A stretch of DNA of 64,000 nucleotides from Pyruvatibacter mobilis. GTDB taxonomy: Bacteria; Pseudomonadota; Alphaproteobacteria; CGMCC-115125. The position numbers and the translations under genes are program-made. Positions 11,243-20,212 of this stretch are shown here, in pieces (the stretch's first letter is position 1; each line of letters begins with the position of its first letter). The notes below the pieces were generated by a model. It worked only from the letters and a program-made list of their open reading frames with translations. It was not told the origin of the DNA and ran no database searches. The DNA is taken from the NCBI RefSeq assembly GCF_012848855.1, contig NZ_CP051630.1, positions 599,501 through 663,500 on the forward strand, written 5' to 3'.

Positions 11243-11438
11243 GAAGGACCTCCTTTCGGTTGCGTCGTCTGTTGCGTGCCGGTCCGCGCCGCCTGCCGTT
11301 TCCAGGTTGGTGGCGCAAACCATCCCCCCGTCACCTGAGGCGGCGGGAGGTCATGTCAAGACAACAGGCAGCCCCCCACCCATGTTCCGAGGTGTCGTGA
11401 AACGGTCAGACGCGTTTTTTTCTGCTGAGGATGTTTGT

Positions 11439-11452
11439 TTGATCAGGATCAA
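11439..11452. promoter_or_regulatory. FNR/FixK-type binding site
   Basis: TTGATCAGGATCAA is an exact match to the TTGAT-N4-ATCAA consensus of the CRP/FNR family (FNR, Anr, FixK, Dnr). It lies 197 bp before the small membrane protein and 256 bp before the globin-coupled sensor. No confident -10 was found in either direction, so the controlled gene is uncertain. Confidence 0.7.
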
Positions 11453-11618
11453 TCGGATTGCAGACGCGCACCCGGGCCCGTGGCGGATTTCCGCGGATTT
11501 CGGGTAAACAAGATGCTCGTTTTGCGTGTGATTTCTGTCTTAATACTACCTTGTGTAAGTAATGACTGTCACTAAGAGCGGCAATTTTCGCGCATAGATA
11601 GTATTCATGACTGCAACT

Positions 11619-11639
11619 ATACCTAAGGTAATAAGGTAT
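11619..11639. promoter_or_regulatory. Inverted repeat in AT-rich leader of globin sensor
   Basis: ATACCT and AGGTAT form 6-bp arms separated by 9 bp, inside the unusually AT-rich stretch 11509-11660 ahead of the globin-coupled sensor. It may be an operator or part of the promoter region. The rest of 11324-11707 holds only the FNR-type site. Confidence 0.35.
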
Positions 11640-11707
11640 TTAATCAAATTTTATCGCCTTCGGATGCAACCTCGTACCCGTACTCATTTGGCTGGGGGAC
11701 AAACCCA

Positions 11708-13363
11708 ATGGAGACGCAGGTCATTACTGAAAAACAGCGGCTGGCGCGGCTGGATTTCATTGGTATCGAAGATGGGCACAAGGCAGCGCTGACGGAGGTC
11801 TGGCCGCTGCTGGAGGGGAAGCTCGATGGAATTCTCGACAAGTTCTATGCCCATCTCAGCGCCTACCCGGCGCTTCAGGGTCACCTCGGCGGTGACGGCA
11901 AGATCGACTATCTGAAAAAGGCGCAGCAGGCCCACTGGCAGCTGCTATTCGGCGGCAAGTTCGGCGAAGACTATTTCGGCCGCGCCGTCGCCATCGGCAA
12001 CGCCCACCAGCGCATCGGCCTGGAGCCGCGCTGGTATGTGGCCGGCTACGCGATTGTGCTCGGCGATCTTATTTCGATCGTGCGCGGGGCGGGCAAGCGC
12101 AAGAATATCGACCTCATGTGCGAAGCCGTCATCCGCGCGGTGATGCTCGACATGGAACTGGCCATCTCGGTTTACATCGAAGCGGGCGACAAGCTGCTGC
12201 GCGAAGAATTGCAGGGGCTTGCCGCCACGCTGGACGCGGAAGTGCGCGGGGCGGTGGACAATATCGTCCAGCAGACCGGTGCATTGGACACGTCCTCCAC
12301 CGAGATGACCGGGGCCACGGGCCGGGTCGAAACAGCCTCTGCCTCGGTGGCCGGCGCATCGGAGGAAGCAACGACCTCCGTTGAGACGATTGCGGCGGCC
12401 ACCGAGGAGCTTTCTACCAGCGTCCAGGAAGTGGCGCGGCAGATGGAAAGCACCAATGCGGCCATCACCGAAGTGACGGGGGAAGCCCAGCAGATCGCCG
12501 GGGTGGTGAGCGGCCTTAACGAGGAAGTGCAGCGCATCGGCAGCATCGTGGACCTGATCCGCGACGTGGCCGACCAGACAAATCTGCTGGCGCTGAATGC
12601 CACCATCGAGGCAGCGCGCGCCGGTGAAGCGGGCAAGGGCTTTGCGGTGGTTGCCGGTGAGGTGAAGGCGCTGGCCGCCCAGACCGGCAAGGCCACGCAG
12701 GACATTGCCGACCAGGTGGCCCGCGTGCAGACGCAGACGGGCAATGCGGTGTCGGGCATCGAGCGCATCGGCGATACGGTGAACCGGCTGCAGGCGATTG
12801 CCGCGGAAGTGGATGCGGTCCTCAAGGACCAGGGCAAGGCCACCACGGAAATCGCCGAGAACGTGCAGCAGACGGCCTCCGGCACCCGCGAAGTGTCGGG
12901 CCGGATTTCCGAAGTGGCGACGGAGATGTCGCGGCTGCAGGAAATGGCCAACGGGCTGCGTGGTGTGGCTGATGGCCTGAATGGCGCAACGTCCAACCTT
13001 CAGGAGAAGGTGGCGCAGACCATTCACAGCCTGCGTAACCATGAAGGCATGTCGCGCCGTGATGAGCCGCGGGTCACGCCGCAGCCGCCGCTTGCATCGC
13101 GCATTGATTGCGCAAGTGGTGCCATCGACACAGAGCTCTTTGATCTCAACGAAACCGGGTGCCGCGTGGCACGTGGCAAGGGCCTGGCCACGGCAACGGA
13201 CATTGTCGTGCATATCCCAGGCCTGCCGGTGCCGCAGCCGGCCATCGCTGAACGCGTGGACGACGACGCGGTGTTCCTCAAATTCCGGGGTGATGAGACG
13301 GCAAGTACCGCACTGCGCGGGTATCTCGGAACGAAGCTCGGCGGGCAGACGGCTGCTGCCTGA
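11708..13363 (+). CDS. Globin-coupled methyl-accepting sensor with C-terminal PilZ domain
   Basis: 551 residues, soluble. Residues about 10-165 are a protoglobin sensor domain; [18 protein letters not shown] contains the expected proximal haem His near residue 100. Residues ~180-435 are a long helical methyl-accepting signalling domain with the hairpin tip [19 protein letters not shown]. The last ~100 residues start RRDEPRV and include DLNETGCRV, matching the RxxxR and D-x-S/N-x-x-G pattern of c-di-GMP-binding PilZ domains. It therefore resembles HemAT oxygen sensors with an added PilZ output or input. No transmembrane helix, and no che genes nearby. The ribosome site is GGGGGA before ATG 11708. 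Confidence 0.88.
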   Translation: METQVITEKQRLARLDFIGIEDGHKAALTEVWPLLEGKLDGILDKFYAHLSAYPALQGHLGGDGKIDYLKKAQQAHWQLLFGGKFGEDYFGRAVAIGNAHQRIGLEPRWYVAGYAIVLGDLISIVRGAGKRKNIDLMCEAVIRAVMLDMELAISVYIEAGDKLLREELQGLAATLDAEVRGAVDNIVQQTGALDTSSTEMTGATGRVETASASVAGASEEATTSVETIAAATEELSTSVQEVARQMESTNAAITEVTGEAQQIAGVVSGLNEEVQRIGSIVDLIRDVADQTNLLALNATIEAARAGEAGKGFAVVAGEVKALAAQTGKATQDIADQVARVQTQTGNAVSGIERIGDTVNRLQAIAAEVDAVLKDQGKATTEIAENVQQTASGTREVSGRISEVATEMSRLQEMANGLRGVADGLNGATSNLQEKVAQTIHSLRNHEGMSRRDEPRVTPQPPLASRIDCASGAIDTELFDLNETGCRVARGKGLATATDIVVHIPGLPVPQPAIAERVDDDAVFLKFRGDETASTALRGYLGTKLGGQTAAA

Positions 13364-13393
13364 TCTCCCCCAGGCGAGCCTCTCCTGAACGGC

Positions 13394-13430
13394 AAAGCCC
13401 GCATCCCTGGACTGGGGTGCGGGCTCTTGC
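13394..13430 (+). terminator. Rho-independent-like terminator of globin sensor
   Basis: AAGCCCGCA pairs with TGCGGGCT across a 14-nt loop, followed by the moderately T-rich CTTGCTTG. It sits 30 bp after the stop at 13363. Confidence 0.6.
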
Positions 13431-13463
13431 TTGCCGGGCCCGGTCAGAGACCGGCGCGGAAGA

Positions 13464-13601
13464 TCAGGTGATGATGAGCAGGGCCAGGCCTGCGGCCAGC
13501 ATCGCGATGCCGCCCCAGATATGCATGATGCAGGCGCGGCTTTCGCCCTTGCGGCACGATTTGCTCTCGCCTGTGGTGTCGTGGCGGTCTGCTACGGTCA
13601 C
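13464..13601 (-). CDS. Tiny single-pass membrane protein
   Basis: 45 residues from GTG at 13601, preceded by GAAAGGAAGG at good spacing. The sequence has a polar N-terminus with two Cys-containing stretches and a C-terminal membrane helix (IWGGIAMLAAGLALLIIT). The leader CGACCGAAAGGAAGG resembles that of the small protein at 11051-11242 (CAACCGAAAGGAGG), and both start GTG ACC. Function unknown. Confidence 0.55.
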   Translation of the reverse strand: MTVADRHDTTGESKSCRKGESRACIMHIWGGIAMLAAGLALLIIT

Positions 13602-13778
13602 GTATGCCTTCCTTTCGGTCGCCTTGCCCCTTGCGCCCGCCGCACTGCCCCGTGCGGCCCGGATCTCTGTCCGCTCAGATGGATGCGGGGTCAGCCCTCG
13701 GGCTTCTCTCGCACACCGCACCTGGTGCGTCAATCTGCCATTGAGGTGGTGCGCCGCGGCAATGACTTCAAGCATAAT

Positions 13779-13802
13779 CCACATGACAAACCGGTCATGT
13801 GG
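13779..13802. promoter_or_regulatory. Perfect 9-bp inverted repeat
   Basis: CCACATGAC and GTCATGTGG are perfect arms around a 6-bp centre. It sits 38 bp before the preferred start of the PH-like membrane protein, which fits an operator or leader hairpin. It overlaps the alternative ATG at 13783 and so argues for the later start. Confidence 0.45.
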
Positions 13803-13839
13803 GGCTTTCGGGGCGGCAGAATTCAGGTTGGGTGAACAG

Positions 13840-14352
13840 GTGGTTAAGGCGGCACAGCCCGGGCGAATCGCTAAAGGACTTCTCGAGCCCGGGGAGTGGG
13901 TGCGGGCCCGCGCCGGGCTGGGGCGGACGGCCTATGCCCCGGCTGTCGCCATCGGTGTGCTGTGGAGTGTCGTGGGGCTGTGGGCGCTTGTCGCCGGGCT
14001 CGGCGCGCTGGCGCTTCTGGCCGCGGCGGTTCTGCTGGCAGCGGTGCCGGGGCTGCTGGTGTGGGCGCTGCTGCGCCGCCGCGCGGGCATGGTGCTACTG
14101 ACGGATCAGCGGCTGATCGTCGTGGAAGGGCCGTGGCCGCGGCGGGTGGAGGCCGTGCCATTGCCGACGCTGGACCGGCTGCATGTACGCCGGGCGCGGC
14201 TGCGGTGGCCGGGGTCACGCACCGCAAGCCTCGTCGTGGTGCCGCTGCGGGATACGGAACCGCAACCCTTCATGGTGCATGATGTGGCTGAAGCAGACTC
14301 GTTCGCCCGGCAGGTGCTGGCAGTGGCCGGCAGTCCAGGCGGCGATGTGTGA
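13840..14352 (+). CDS. PH-like (bPH) domain membrane protein
   Basis: About 170 residues. An N-terminal polar stretch with GEWVRARAGL precedes two strong membrane helices (about residues 27-75). It ends in a small beta-rich domain beginning VLLTDQRLIVVEG, the pattern of bacterial PH-like domains. Function unknown; such proteins are inner-membrane with the PH domain in the cytoplasm. The start is uncertain: GTG 13840 follows a GGTTGGGTGA ribosome-like site, while ATG 13783 would add 19 residues over a palindrome. The next gene begins 29 bp after its stop. Confidence 0.6.
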   Translation: MVKAAQPGRIAKGLLEPGEWVRARAGLGRTAYAPAVAIGVLWSVVGLWALVAGLGALALLAAAVLLAAVPGLLVWALLRRRAGMVLLTDQRLIVVEGPWPRRVEAVPLPTLDRLHVRRARLRWPGSRTASLVVVPLRDTEPQPFMVHDVAEADSFARQVLAVAGSPGGDV

Positions 14353-14381
14353 GAGCCGGAAACAGGCTCGGGAGGAAACCC

Positions 14382-14687
14382 ATGTTGATCGTGTCAGGCA
14401 CCGCCAAGTTCAAATCGGCGGAAGAAATGGACCGGCTGATGGAGGTGGGCCAGCGCATGGTGGAGGCAACCCGGCAGGAGCCGGGCTGCCTCGATTATGG
14501 CTTTGCCCGTGACATCAGCGACGACTGCACCTTGCGCATCTACGAGGTGTGGGTGGATGACGTGGCGCTGGAAGATCACTTCAAGACGCCGCACATGAAG
14601 GACTTCACCGCCGCGCTGGGCGGTGCGAAAGTGACCTTCGTCTCGCTCAAGTCCTATAAGGTATCGGATGTGCGGGACATGATGTGA
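14382..14687 (+). CDS. Antibiotic biosynthesis monooxygenase (ABM) family protein
   Basis: 101 residues with a good GGAGGA ribosome site. It has the ferredoxin-like ABM pattern: MLIVSGTAKF, then EATRQEPGCLDYGFARD, RIYEVWVDDVALEDHFKTPHM and VTFVSLKSYKV. Members include quinol monooxygenases and haem-degrading enzymes, but many are uncharacterised. It probably forms an operon with the lactonase-like and methyltransferase genes that follow at short spacing. Substrate unknown. Confidence 0.82.
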   Translation: MLIVSGTAKFKSAEEMDRLMEVGQRMVEATRQEPGCLDYGFARDISDDCTLRIYEVWVDDVALEDHFKTPHMKDFTAALGGAKVTFVSLKSYKVSDVRDMM

Positions 14688-14740
14688 CCGGCGTCCGGTG
14701 ATGCGGTCCCGCCCCAACAAGAAACAGGGGAGGGGGTTGT

Positions 14741-15691
14741 ATGCCGCTGGAGCCGATTGCGCTTGAAACACTCGAGAAGCGGGGCCTGGGCCTTGCGCGC
14801 TGCGAAGATGTGGTGGTGGCCCGTGACGGCCGCGTCTGGGCATCGGACCAGCAATCCGCCTGCGCGGAAATCCTGGCCGATGGCAGCCTGCGCCGGGTGG
14901 GGGCTGCGGGCGGGGCGCCCAACGGCATCAACATGGATGCCGAGGGACGCATCCTGATCGCCAATTTCGGGGTCTATGTGGGCGAAGACGGGCCGCTGCA
15001 ACGGCTCGACACCGGGACGGGCACAATCGAGGTTCTGGCGTCCGAAGTGGACGGGCAGCGGCTCACCGCCTGCAACTATCCGACCGTGGCCCGCGACGGC
15101 ACCATCTATTGCACGCACTCGACCTTCGCCATGCCGTGGCCCAAGGCGCTGGACGGACGGACCGACGGGTTCGTGTTCCGCGTGACGCCGGACGGGGCGG
15201 TGGAGAAGCTGGCGGACGGGCTCAAATTCGCCAATGGCTGCGCACTCGATGCGGACGAGAGCTACCTCTATGTATGCCAGACGGCGGGCGGCAATGTGGT
15301 GCGCTTTCCCGTTGAGGCGGACGGGCGGCTGGGGGCAATGGAGCCCTATGGCCCGGTGCTCGGCACTTTCCCCACGGCGCAGGCGGACCCGGATAATCTG
15401 CCGACGCCCGCCGACATGGCGGACTGGCCGTATACGGATGGATGTGCGTTCGACGTTGAAGGCAATCTCTGGGTGACGCTGCCCGCGGCCAACAAGATCG
15501 TTGCCATCACGCCTGCGCAGGAGATGGTGACGCTCATTCACGACCCCACCGGCACGCTGATGAATGACCCCACCAATGTGTCCTTTGGCGGCGCGGACAT
15601 GCGCGACGTCTATTTCGGCTCCATCGCCACCGATTACGTGCTTAAGGGCCGCAGCCCGGTGGCGGGTATGAAGCTTGCGCATCAGCGATAG
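14741..15691 (+). CDS. SMP-30/gluconolactonase/LRE family protein
   Basis: 316 residues with an AGGGGAGGGGG ribosome site. It shows a six-bladed propeller pattern with repeated D-G-x-[IV]-[WY] strands (RDGRVWASD, AEGRILIANFG, DGTIYCTHS, EGNLWVTLP). SMP-30 metal-site elements appear in GGAPNGINMD, KFANGCALD and YTDGCAFD. Likely a calcium- or zinc-dependent lactonase or esterase; no signal peptide. Between an ABM protein and a methyltransferase on the same strand. Physiological substrate unknown. Confidence 0.82.
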   Translation: MPLEPIALETLEKRGLGLARCEDVVVARDGRVWASDQQSACAEILADGSLRRVGAAGGAPNGINMDAEGRILIANFGVYVGEDGPLQRLDTGTGTIEVLASEVDGQRLTACNYPTVARDGTIYCTHSTFAMPWPKALDGRTDGFVFRVTPDGAVEKLADGLKFANGCALDADESYLYVCQTAGGNVVRFPVEADGRLGAMEPYGPVLGTFPTAQADPDNLPTPADMADWPYTDGCAFDVEGNLWVTLPAANKIVAITPAQEMVTLIHDPTGTLMNDPTNVSFGGADMRDVYFGSIATDYVLKGRSPVAGMKLAHQR

Positions 15692-15704
15692 GGTGGAGGC
15701 TGGC

Positions 15705-16490
15705 ATGTCCGGCATGATCGAGTTTGACGCAGCCGCCGCCAAGGCGGTGGAAGCAATGTATCTGACGCCTGACGTCGTGGGGCAGCGGACCCATGTGATG
15801 GCGGCGATGGGGCTGCGGCCGGGCATGGCGGCGCTGGATATCGGCGTCGGGCCGGGGCTTCTGGCCCATGACATGGGCAAGGCCGTGACGGCGGCGGGCA
15901 GCGTCACCGGCGTCGACATGTCACGCGCGATGGTGGCGATGGCCGCTGAGCGCTGTGCGGACATGGACTGGGTGACGATCGAGCACGGGGAAGCGGAGCA
16001 GCTGCCCGTGGCGTCCGGCAGCATGGACGTGGTGGTATCGACCCAGGTCTACGAATATGTGACCGACATGGGGGCAGCGCTGCATGAGGCCAAGCGGGTG
16101 CTCAAGCCCGGCGGCAGGCTGGTGGTGCTGGACACGGACTGGGATTCCATCGTCTGGCATTCCTCCAACCGCGAGCGCATGGAGCGGGTGCTGAAGGTGT
16201 GGGATCAGCACCTGGCCGACCCGCATCTGCCGCGGAAGCTGCCGGCGCTGCTGCACGATGCCGGGCTCGTGGTGACCCGCCGCGAGCTGATCCCCCTGTT
16301 CAACCCGGACTGGAATCCGCACAGCTATTCCGCCGGGATCATGATGGGCATCCTCAACTTCGTCTCCGGCCGGGACGGCATCTCCGAGGACGAAGCGCGG
16401 GCCTGGGCCGATGACCTTCAGGCGCTGGGCCGGGAGGGGCACTACTTCTTCTCGCTGAACCGGTATCTGTTCGTCGCCGTGAAGGGGTGA
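15705..16490 (+). CDS. Class I SAM-dependent methyltransferase
   Basis: About 261 residues. Motif I, LDIGVGPGLLAHDM, is near residue 45, followed by VTGVDMSRAMVAMA, then VVVSTQVYEYV and LKPGGRLVVLDTDW. This is a Rossmann methyltransferase of the UbiE/Methyltransf_11 type. The C-terminal half contains a substrate-cap-like region. Start ATG 15705 has GGAGG just upstream; ATG 15675 overlaps the previous gene. Operon with the SMP-30-like gene is likely; substrate unknown. Confidence 0.85.
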   Translation: MSGMIEFDAAAAKAVEAMYLTPDVVGQRTHVMAAMGLRPGMAALDIGVGPGLLAHDMGKAVTAAGSVTGVDMSRAMVAMAAERCADMDWVTIEHGEAEQLPVASGSMDVVVSTQVYEYVTDMGAALHEAKRVLKPGGRLVVLDTDWDSIVWHSSNRERMERVLKVWDQHLADPHLPRKLPALLHDAGLVVTRRELIPLFNPDWNPHSYSAGIMMGILNFVSGRDGISEDEARAWADDLQALGREGHYFFSLNRYLFVAVKG

Positions 16491-16519
16491 GTTTCCTCAG
16501 AACCTCCCCCAATCCCGCC

Positions 16520-16692
16520 TTCTTTCCCCTCTCCCCTTGCGGGAGAGGGAGGGGCCCGCCGCGCAAGCGGTGGGAGGGTGAGGGGGCAGCAGCGGTGGCG
16601 TCTTGTTTCTAACTCTCGGTGTGGCTGAGAGGTCCACGCCCCTCACCCGGTGCTGCGCACCGACCTCTCCCGCGAGGGGAGAGGTGATTTGT
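16520..16692. repeat. Interspersed palindromic repeat, family B
   Basis: The left half carries CTCTCCCCTTGCGGGAGAGG and GGGAGGGTGAGGGGGC. The right half carries CCCGGTGCTGCGCACCG and ACCTCTCCCGCGAGGGGAG. Several internal hairpins are obvious. The same ~170-200-bp unit recurs near 20.3, 25.9, 33.9 and 38.9 kb. Here it lies between convergent gene ends. Confidence 0.9.
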
Positions 16693-16705
16693 TGCAAGCA
16701 ACCTT

Positions 16706-16800
16706 ATTCCCGCCTTCCCTCCGGCTTGACCGGAGGGTCTCCCTCGACACGGCAGAGCCACCGAGAGATCCTCCGGTCAAGCCGGAGGAATAGCGGGAGT
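16706..16800. repeat. Interspersed inverted-repeat element, family A
   Basis: Roughly 35-bp imperfect inverted arms, each with the core TCCGGCTTGACCGGAGG, flank ~22 bp. Copies are near 25.8 and 33.8 kb, with longer-centred relatives at 38.7 and 46.5 kb. No coding content; it resembles a miniature inverted-repeat element. Confidence 0.9.
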
Positions 16801-16834
16801 ATTTTCTAAGGGGGTGCGCCAGACTCCCTCTCGC

Positions 16835-16883
16835 CCAAAAAAGAACCGGCGGCGGCTTGTTGGGAGCCGCCGCCGGCCTTTCG
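16835..16883 (-). terminator. Rho-independent terminator of sortase operon
   Basis: On the minus strand CCGGCGGCGGCT pairs with AGCCGCCGCCGG, followed by TTCTTTTTT. It is about 110 bp downstream of the sortase stop codon. Confidence 0.85.
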
Positions 16884-16990
16884 CCTTGGGCTGATGCGGG
16901 TGGATACTGAGGGCGGGTCCCCGGGGGCGGCGCCGTCGGCTCCCTGCGAAGGGGATCCGGGACGGGAGCCGGGACGCCGGCCGGTTATCC

Positions 16991-17647
16991 TCAGTTTGTC
17001 CGCATTGCCTCGGGCGAAACCGGATCAGGTGTGAGGGACGCGAGCGCAGGGGCCGGGCCGCTTGCTTGCAGTGCGTCCGTTTTTTCCGCGAGCACCACGT
17101 AGCGCAGCGGGCCCTGCGTGCGAGCATCGAACGGGTAGCAGGTGATCAAGGCGAGTTTTTGACCTTCCGTATGCGGATCAAGCCCAGATTGGTCCCAGCG
17201 GACAATTTTCGTGCCGGTCACGGTGAAGTGATGGGCCGTGCCGTCGGCATTGGTGACGGTGATCGGGTCGCCAGGCGTCACGTCTTTGAGAAACGCAAAA
17301 TGGGTGTCGCGGTGGGCGGCGATCATGGCCATGCCGCGGGCGCCGGGACGGGGGGTGCCGGCCATGTGGCCGGGACCCCAGGCCATGGCTTCGCCGAAGG
17401 CGCCCGCCAGCACGATGGCGCTTTCACCCTGCATGGGCGCTGAGACGCGGGCGACGGGCCAGGTGTCAGCCCAGCTCCAGGGCTTGACCGGTGCGCCGGT
17501 CTCAAGCGTCTGGGCGAAGGCGTGCTCCAGCATCACCTGGCCCACGAGCGCCTTTGCGTCGATATAGAGGCTTGCCGCCAGCGCCGATGCGCCGCCCAGG
17601 AGCAGCGCACCGGCTGTGAGGCCGAGCAGGGTGCGGCGCGCGATCAT
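16991..17647 (-). CDS. Class GN sortase (marine proteobacterial type)
   Basis: 218 residues with an N-terminal membrane anchor (about residues 5-27). Catalytic residues are visible: His in AAHRDTHF (112), Cys in LITCYPFD (170) and Arg in GPLRYVV (182). This matches the class GN sortases of Gram-negative bacteria (TIGR03784), which usually act on a single neighbouring target. Its ATG overlaps the stop of that target by 4 bp, so they form a two-gene operon. It processes the target at the inner membrane; the acceptor in Gram-negatives is not established. Confidence 0.93.
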   Translation of the reverse strand: MIARRTLLGLTAGALLLGGASALAASLYIDAKALVGQVMLEHAFAQTLETGAPVKPWSWADTWPVARVSAPMQGESAIVLAGAFGEAMAWGPGHMAGTPRPGARGMAMIAAHRDTHFAFLKDVTPGDPITVTNADGTAHHFTVTGTKIVRWDQSGLDPHTEGQKLALITCYPFDARTQGPLRYVVLAEKTDALQASGPAPALASLTPDPVSPEAMRTN

Positions 17648-20022
17648 GCGGGCCGGCCTGTCTTTTCGTCCCGCCGGATCAGCACCAGCAGCAGGATGCC
17701 GAGGCCGATCAGTGCAGCGCCGATGAGGAACAGCAGCGGGGCAGGGGTGGACCCTGCGGGCAGGGGCACGCCGGCCTTGGCGGCTGCGGGGGCGGGCGGT
17801 GCGGCGGCCACTTTCAGCACCTGCCAGGGTGATGCGGCCTGCGATGCGCCGGGCGCTGCATCAGGTGTCACCGAGGCGCGGGTCTGGATGACGGTGGTGT
17901 CGGGGCCGAAGACCTTCTCGAAGTTCCAGCCGTCGGGCAGGTTGAGCGGCACTTCAGCTGAGGCCAGGTCCTCGCCGGTGGGGCGCGAGGGGGTGACATC
18001 GACGGCGACAAGGCTCGTCAGGCGGCTGACCAGATGATGGTCGAGGGCGGTTGCCAGCAGTTCCTTGTCGGTTGTGTCCCAGTCGCCGCCCGCATAGCGG
18101 AAGCCTTCGAGCGACGCGATCTTGCGGCGGGCCCAGAGCTTGGCGATACCGTCGCCTTCCTGCGCCCTGGCCAGCGGCAGGCGGACGAGCCAGGGGGTGG
18201 TGCCCTGGGCTGCGGCCATGGTGCCGCCCAGTTCCAGCATGTCGCCGGGCTCCGGCAGGCGCGCCAGCCGCGCGGTCAGCACGATGGGTTCGCCCTTGTA
18301 GAGATCCGGCAGCGGGTTGGGCCAGGCTTCGTTGAGGAGGCGGGCGGGCCAGTCCATTTCGAGGCCGGTGATGACCGGGGTCTCCAGCTTCTCGAACAGC
18401 TGCGCCATGCGGCTCGTGATCTGCTCGGCGGTGCCGATATGGGTGAAGGCTCCCCGGCCGACTTCCGCCGCGCGGGTCATGAAGAAGGAGTTGGGCGCCG
18501 AGCCGATGCCGACGGTGAACAGGCGCGAGCGGCCGAGACGCTGGGAGATGGTTTCAAACAGCTGCACCTCGTTGCCGATGGCCCCATCAGTGAGGAACAC
18601 CACCTGGCGCAGGCGCTGGGTGTCGCCGGGATTGGCATCAGCGAGCGCCGCCTCGAGCGGGGCCAGCATCTCGGTGCCGCCGTCGGCCTCGAGCGCCGAC
18701 ACGAAGGCGCGGGCGATGTCGAGGTTTTCGCGGTCGGCGCGCTGGGCGGACGGGAACACCATGTCATAGGTGTCGTCAAAGCGGATCACGTTGAAGGTGT
18801 CGTCCGTGTCGAGCCGGTCGAGCGCCATCAGGAGGCTCTTCTTTGCCTGGTCCATGGAGGGGCCGGACATGGAGCCTGAATTATCGATGATGAAGATCAC
18901 CTCGCGCGGGCCCGCGTCGGGCAGGGCGGTGCCGGTGGGCGGGGTCAGCATCAGCAGCAGGTAGGGCGTCTCGTTGCCGGACGCATCCTCCGCCGTTTCG
19001 ATGAACAGGGCCGCGCCGGGGGCTGCGCCGTCCTTGGCGCGCCAGGTCAGTTCAAAGTCGCGGTCGGCGGGCACCTGGCCGTTGGGGGCGTCGAGGGTCA
19101 GCTTTGCCGAGGTCTTGTCTTTCTCAAGCGTCACCTCGTGGTGGTGGCTCGTGACGTCGCCAAGGGCAAAGCCCGCGGCCAGGGAGACGGAGAGTGTGAC
19201 CGGGTTCGACTTGCCGTCGGTTTCTGGGTTCAGCACCGGCGGGGAGATGCGGTTGCGGTCCGGCACGGGATCGGAGATCGCGGCAAAGCCCGTGGTTTCG
19301 CCGTTGGGGCCGGTCGCGAAATCCACCATGTGCACGCTGGGCTGCGGCATGTAGCGAGGGGCGACCACCATGGGGAAGCGGATTGCGTACTCGCCCTGAT
19401 CGACGGTCACGGTTTGCTGATAGGCGATCTGCACCACGACCATTTCACCAGGGCCGATATTGGCGACCGAATTGGTGAAAAGGTTGGGGCGCTCCTGCTC
19501 AACCAGCGACGCCTTGATGCCCTGTTCCTTGGCATCCTCGTAGATCTGGCGGGCTTCCTGCTTCTCCTTCACCTTGCCTTCGATGAAGCGGTCGCCGATC
19601 TGCATGCGCAGGGTGTCGACGGCGGCGTCATCCGGCAGGGGGAAGACATAGATGCCTTCGACCCAGCCGTCGGTGGGGTTGAAGAAGCGCTGGGTGACGG
19701 TGCCGCGGGCGATGATGCCGGTGATGTCGAGATCAACGTCGGTCGCCACCAGCGGGGCCTGCACGTAACTGCCCGGTGTCTGGGTCTCGAACAGAAGCGC
19801 CCCGGAGGTCATGTCACCGGGGCGGACGGTCGCAAGTCTTGGCGCGGCTGGCTTTGTGGAGGCTTCCTGAGCGGTGTCCTGGGCAAGAGCCGCGATCGAC
19901 AGGCTACCGGACTGGGCGAGTGCCGCGACAATGAAGGTGGCGATGATCGCCAATGCGCGGAGCACATAGGTCACGGCTTCCAGCCGCAGAGATACATGTG
20001 TGGGTACGGTCGTGCCTGCCAT
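17644..20022 (-). CDS. Marine proteobacterial sortase target protein (VIT + VWA)
   Basis: About 792 residues: signal-anchor near residues 20-45, a VIT domain (YVFPLPDDAAVDTLRMQIGD), then a von Willebrand A domain with a MIDAS DNSGSMSG motif. At the C-terminus, LPAGSTPAP is followed by a membrane helix and RRDEKTGR, a cell-wall-sorting-like signal. This matches TIGR03788. The motif lacks the Thr of LPxT at its usual place. ATG 20022 was chosen for the GGAGGGGAG ahead of it. A metal-dependent surface or periplasmic binding role is inferred. Confidence 0.92.
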   Translation of the reverse strand: MAGTTVPTHVSLRLEAVTYVLRALAIIATFIVAALAQSGSLSIAALAQDTAQEASTKPAAPRLATVRPGDMTSGALLFETQTPGSYVQAPLVATDVDLDITGIIARGTVTQRFFNPTDGWVEGIYVFPLPDDAAVDTLRMQIGDRFIEGKVKEKQEARQIYEDAKEQGIKASLVEQERPNLFTNSVANIGPGEMVVVQIAYQQTVTVDQGEYAIRFPMVVAPRYMPQPSVHMVDFATGPNGETTGFAAISDPVPDRNRISPPVLNPETDGKSNPVTLSVSLAAGFALGDVTSHHHEVTLEKDKTSAKLTLDAPNGQVPADRDFELTWRAKDGAAPGAALFIETAEDASGNETPYLLLMLTPPTGTALPDAGPREVIFIIDNSGSMSGPSMDQAKKSLLMALDRLDTDDTFNVIRFDDTYDMVFPSAQRADRENLDIARAFVSALEADGGTEMLAPLEAALADANPGDTQRLRQVVFLTDGAIGNEVQLFETISQRLGRSRLFTVGIGSAPNSFFMTRAAEVGRGAFTHIGTAEQITSRMAQLFEKLETPVITGLEMDWPARLLNEAWPNPLPDLYKGEPIVLTARLARLPEPGDMLELGGTMAAAQGTTPWLVRLPLARAQEGDGIAKLWARRKIASLEGFRYAGGDWDTTDKELLATALDHHLVSRLTSLVAVDVTPSRPTGEDLASAEVPLNLPDGWNFEKVFGPDTTVIQTRASVTPDAAPGASQAASPWQVLKVAAAPPAPAAAKAGVPLPAGSTPAPLLFLIGAALIGLGILLLVLIRRDEKTGRPA

Positions 20023-20212
20023 CGGTCTCCCCTCCATCTGGCGCCGCCGGCCATCCCGGGCCGGATCGGTATGAGGGCAGTTGGCCACCGCAATGGGGCC
20101 AGAGCGCGCAGCCTTTGTGGCAAGGCGCGGAGCATTTTGGGGCAAGTTTGTGGCGCGGGCGGATGGGGGGCTGCGCGGGATTGTGCACGCTGCGGCAAGC
20201 GGGGAGGCGAGT

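Noticed and set aside
16520-16800. CRISPR array
   Set aside because: The repeats are few, palindromic and irregularly spaced, without uniform spacers or cas genes.
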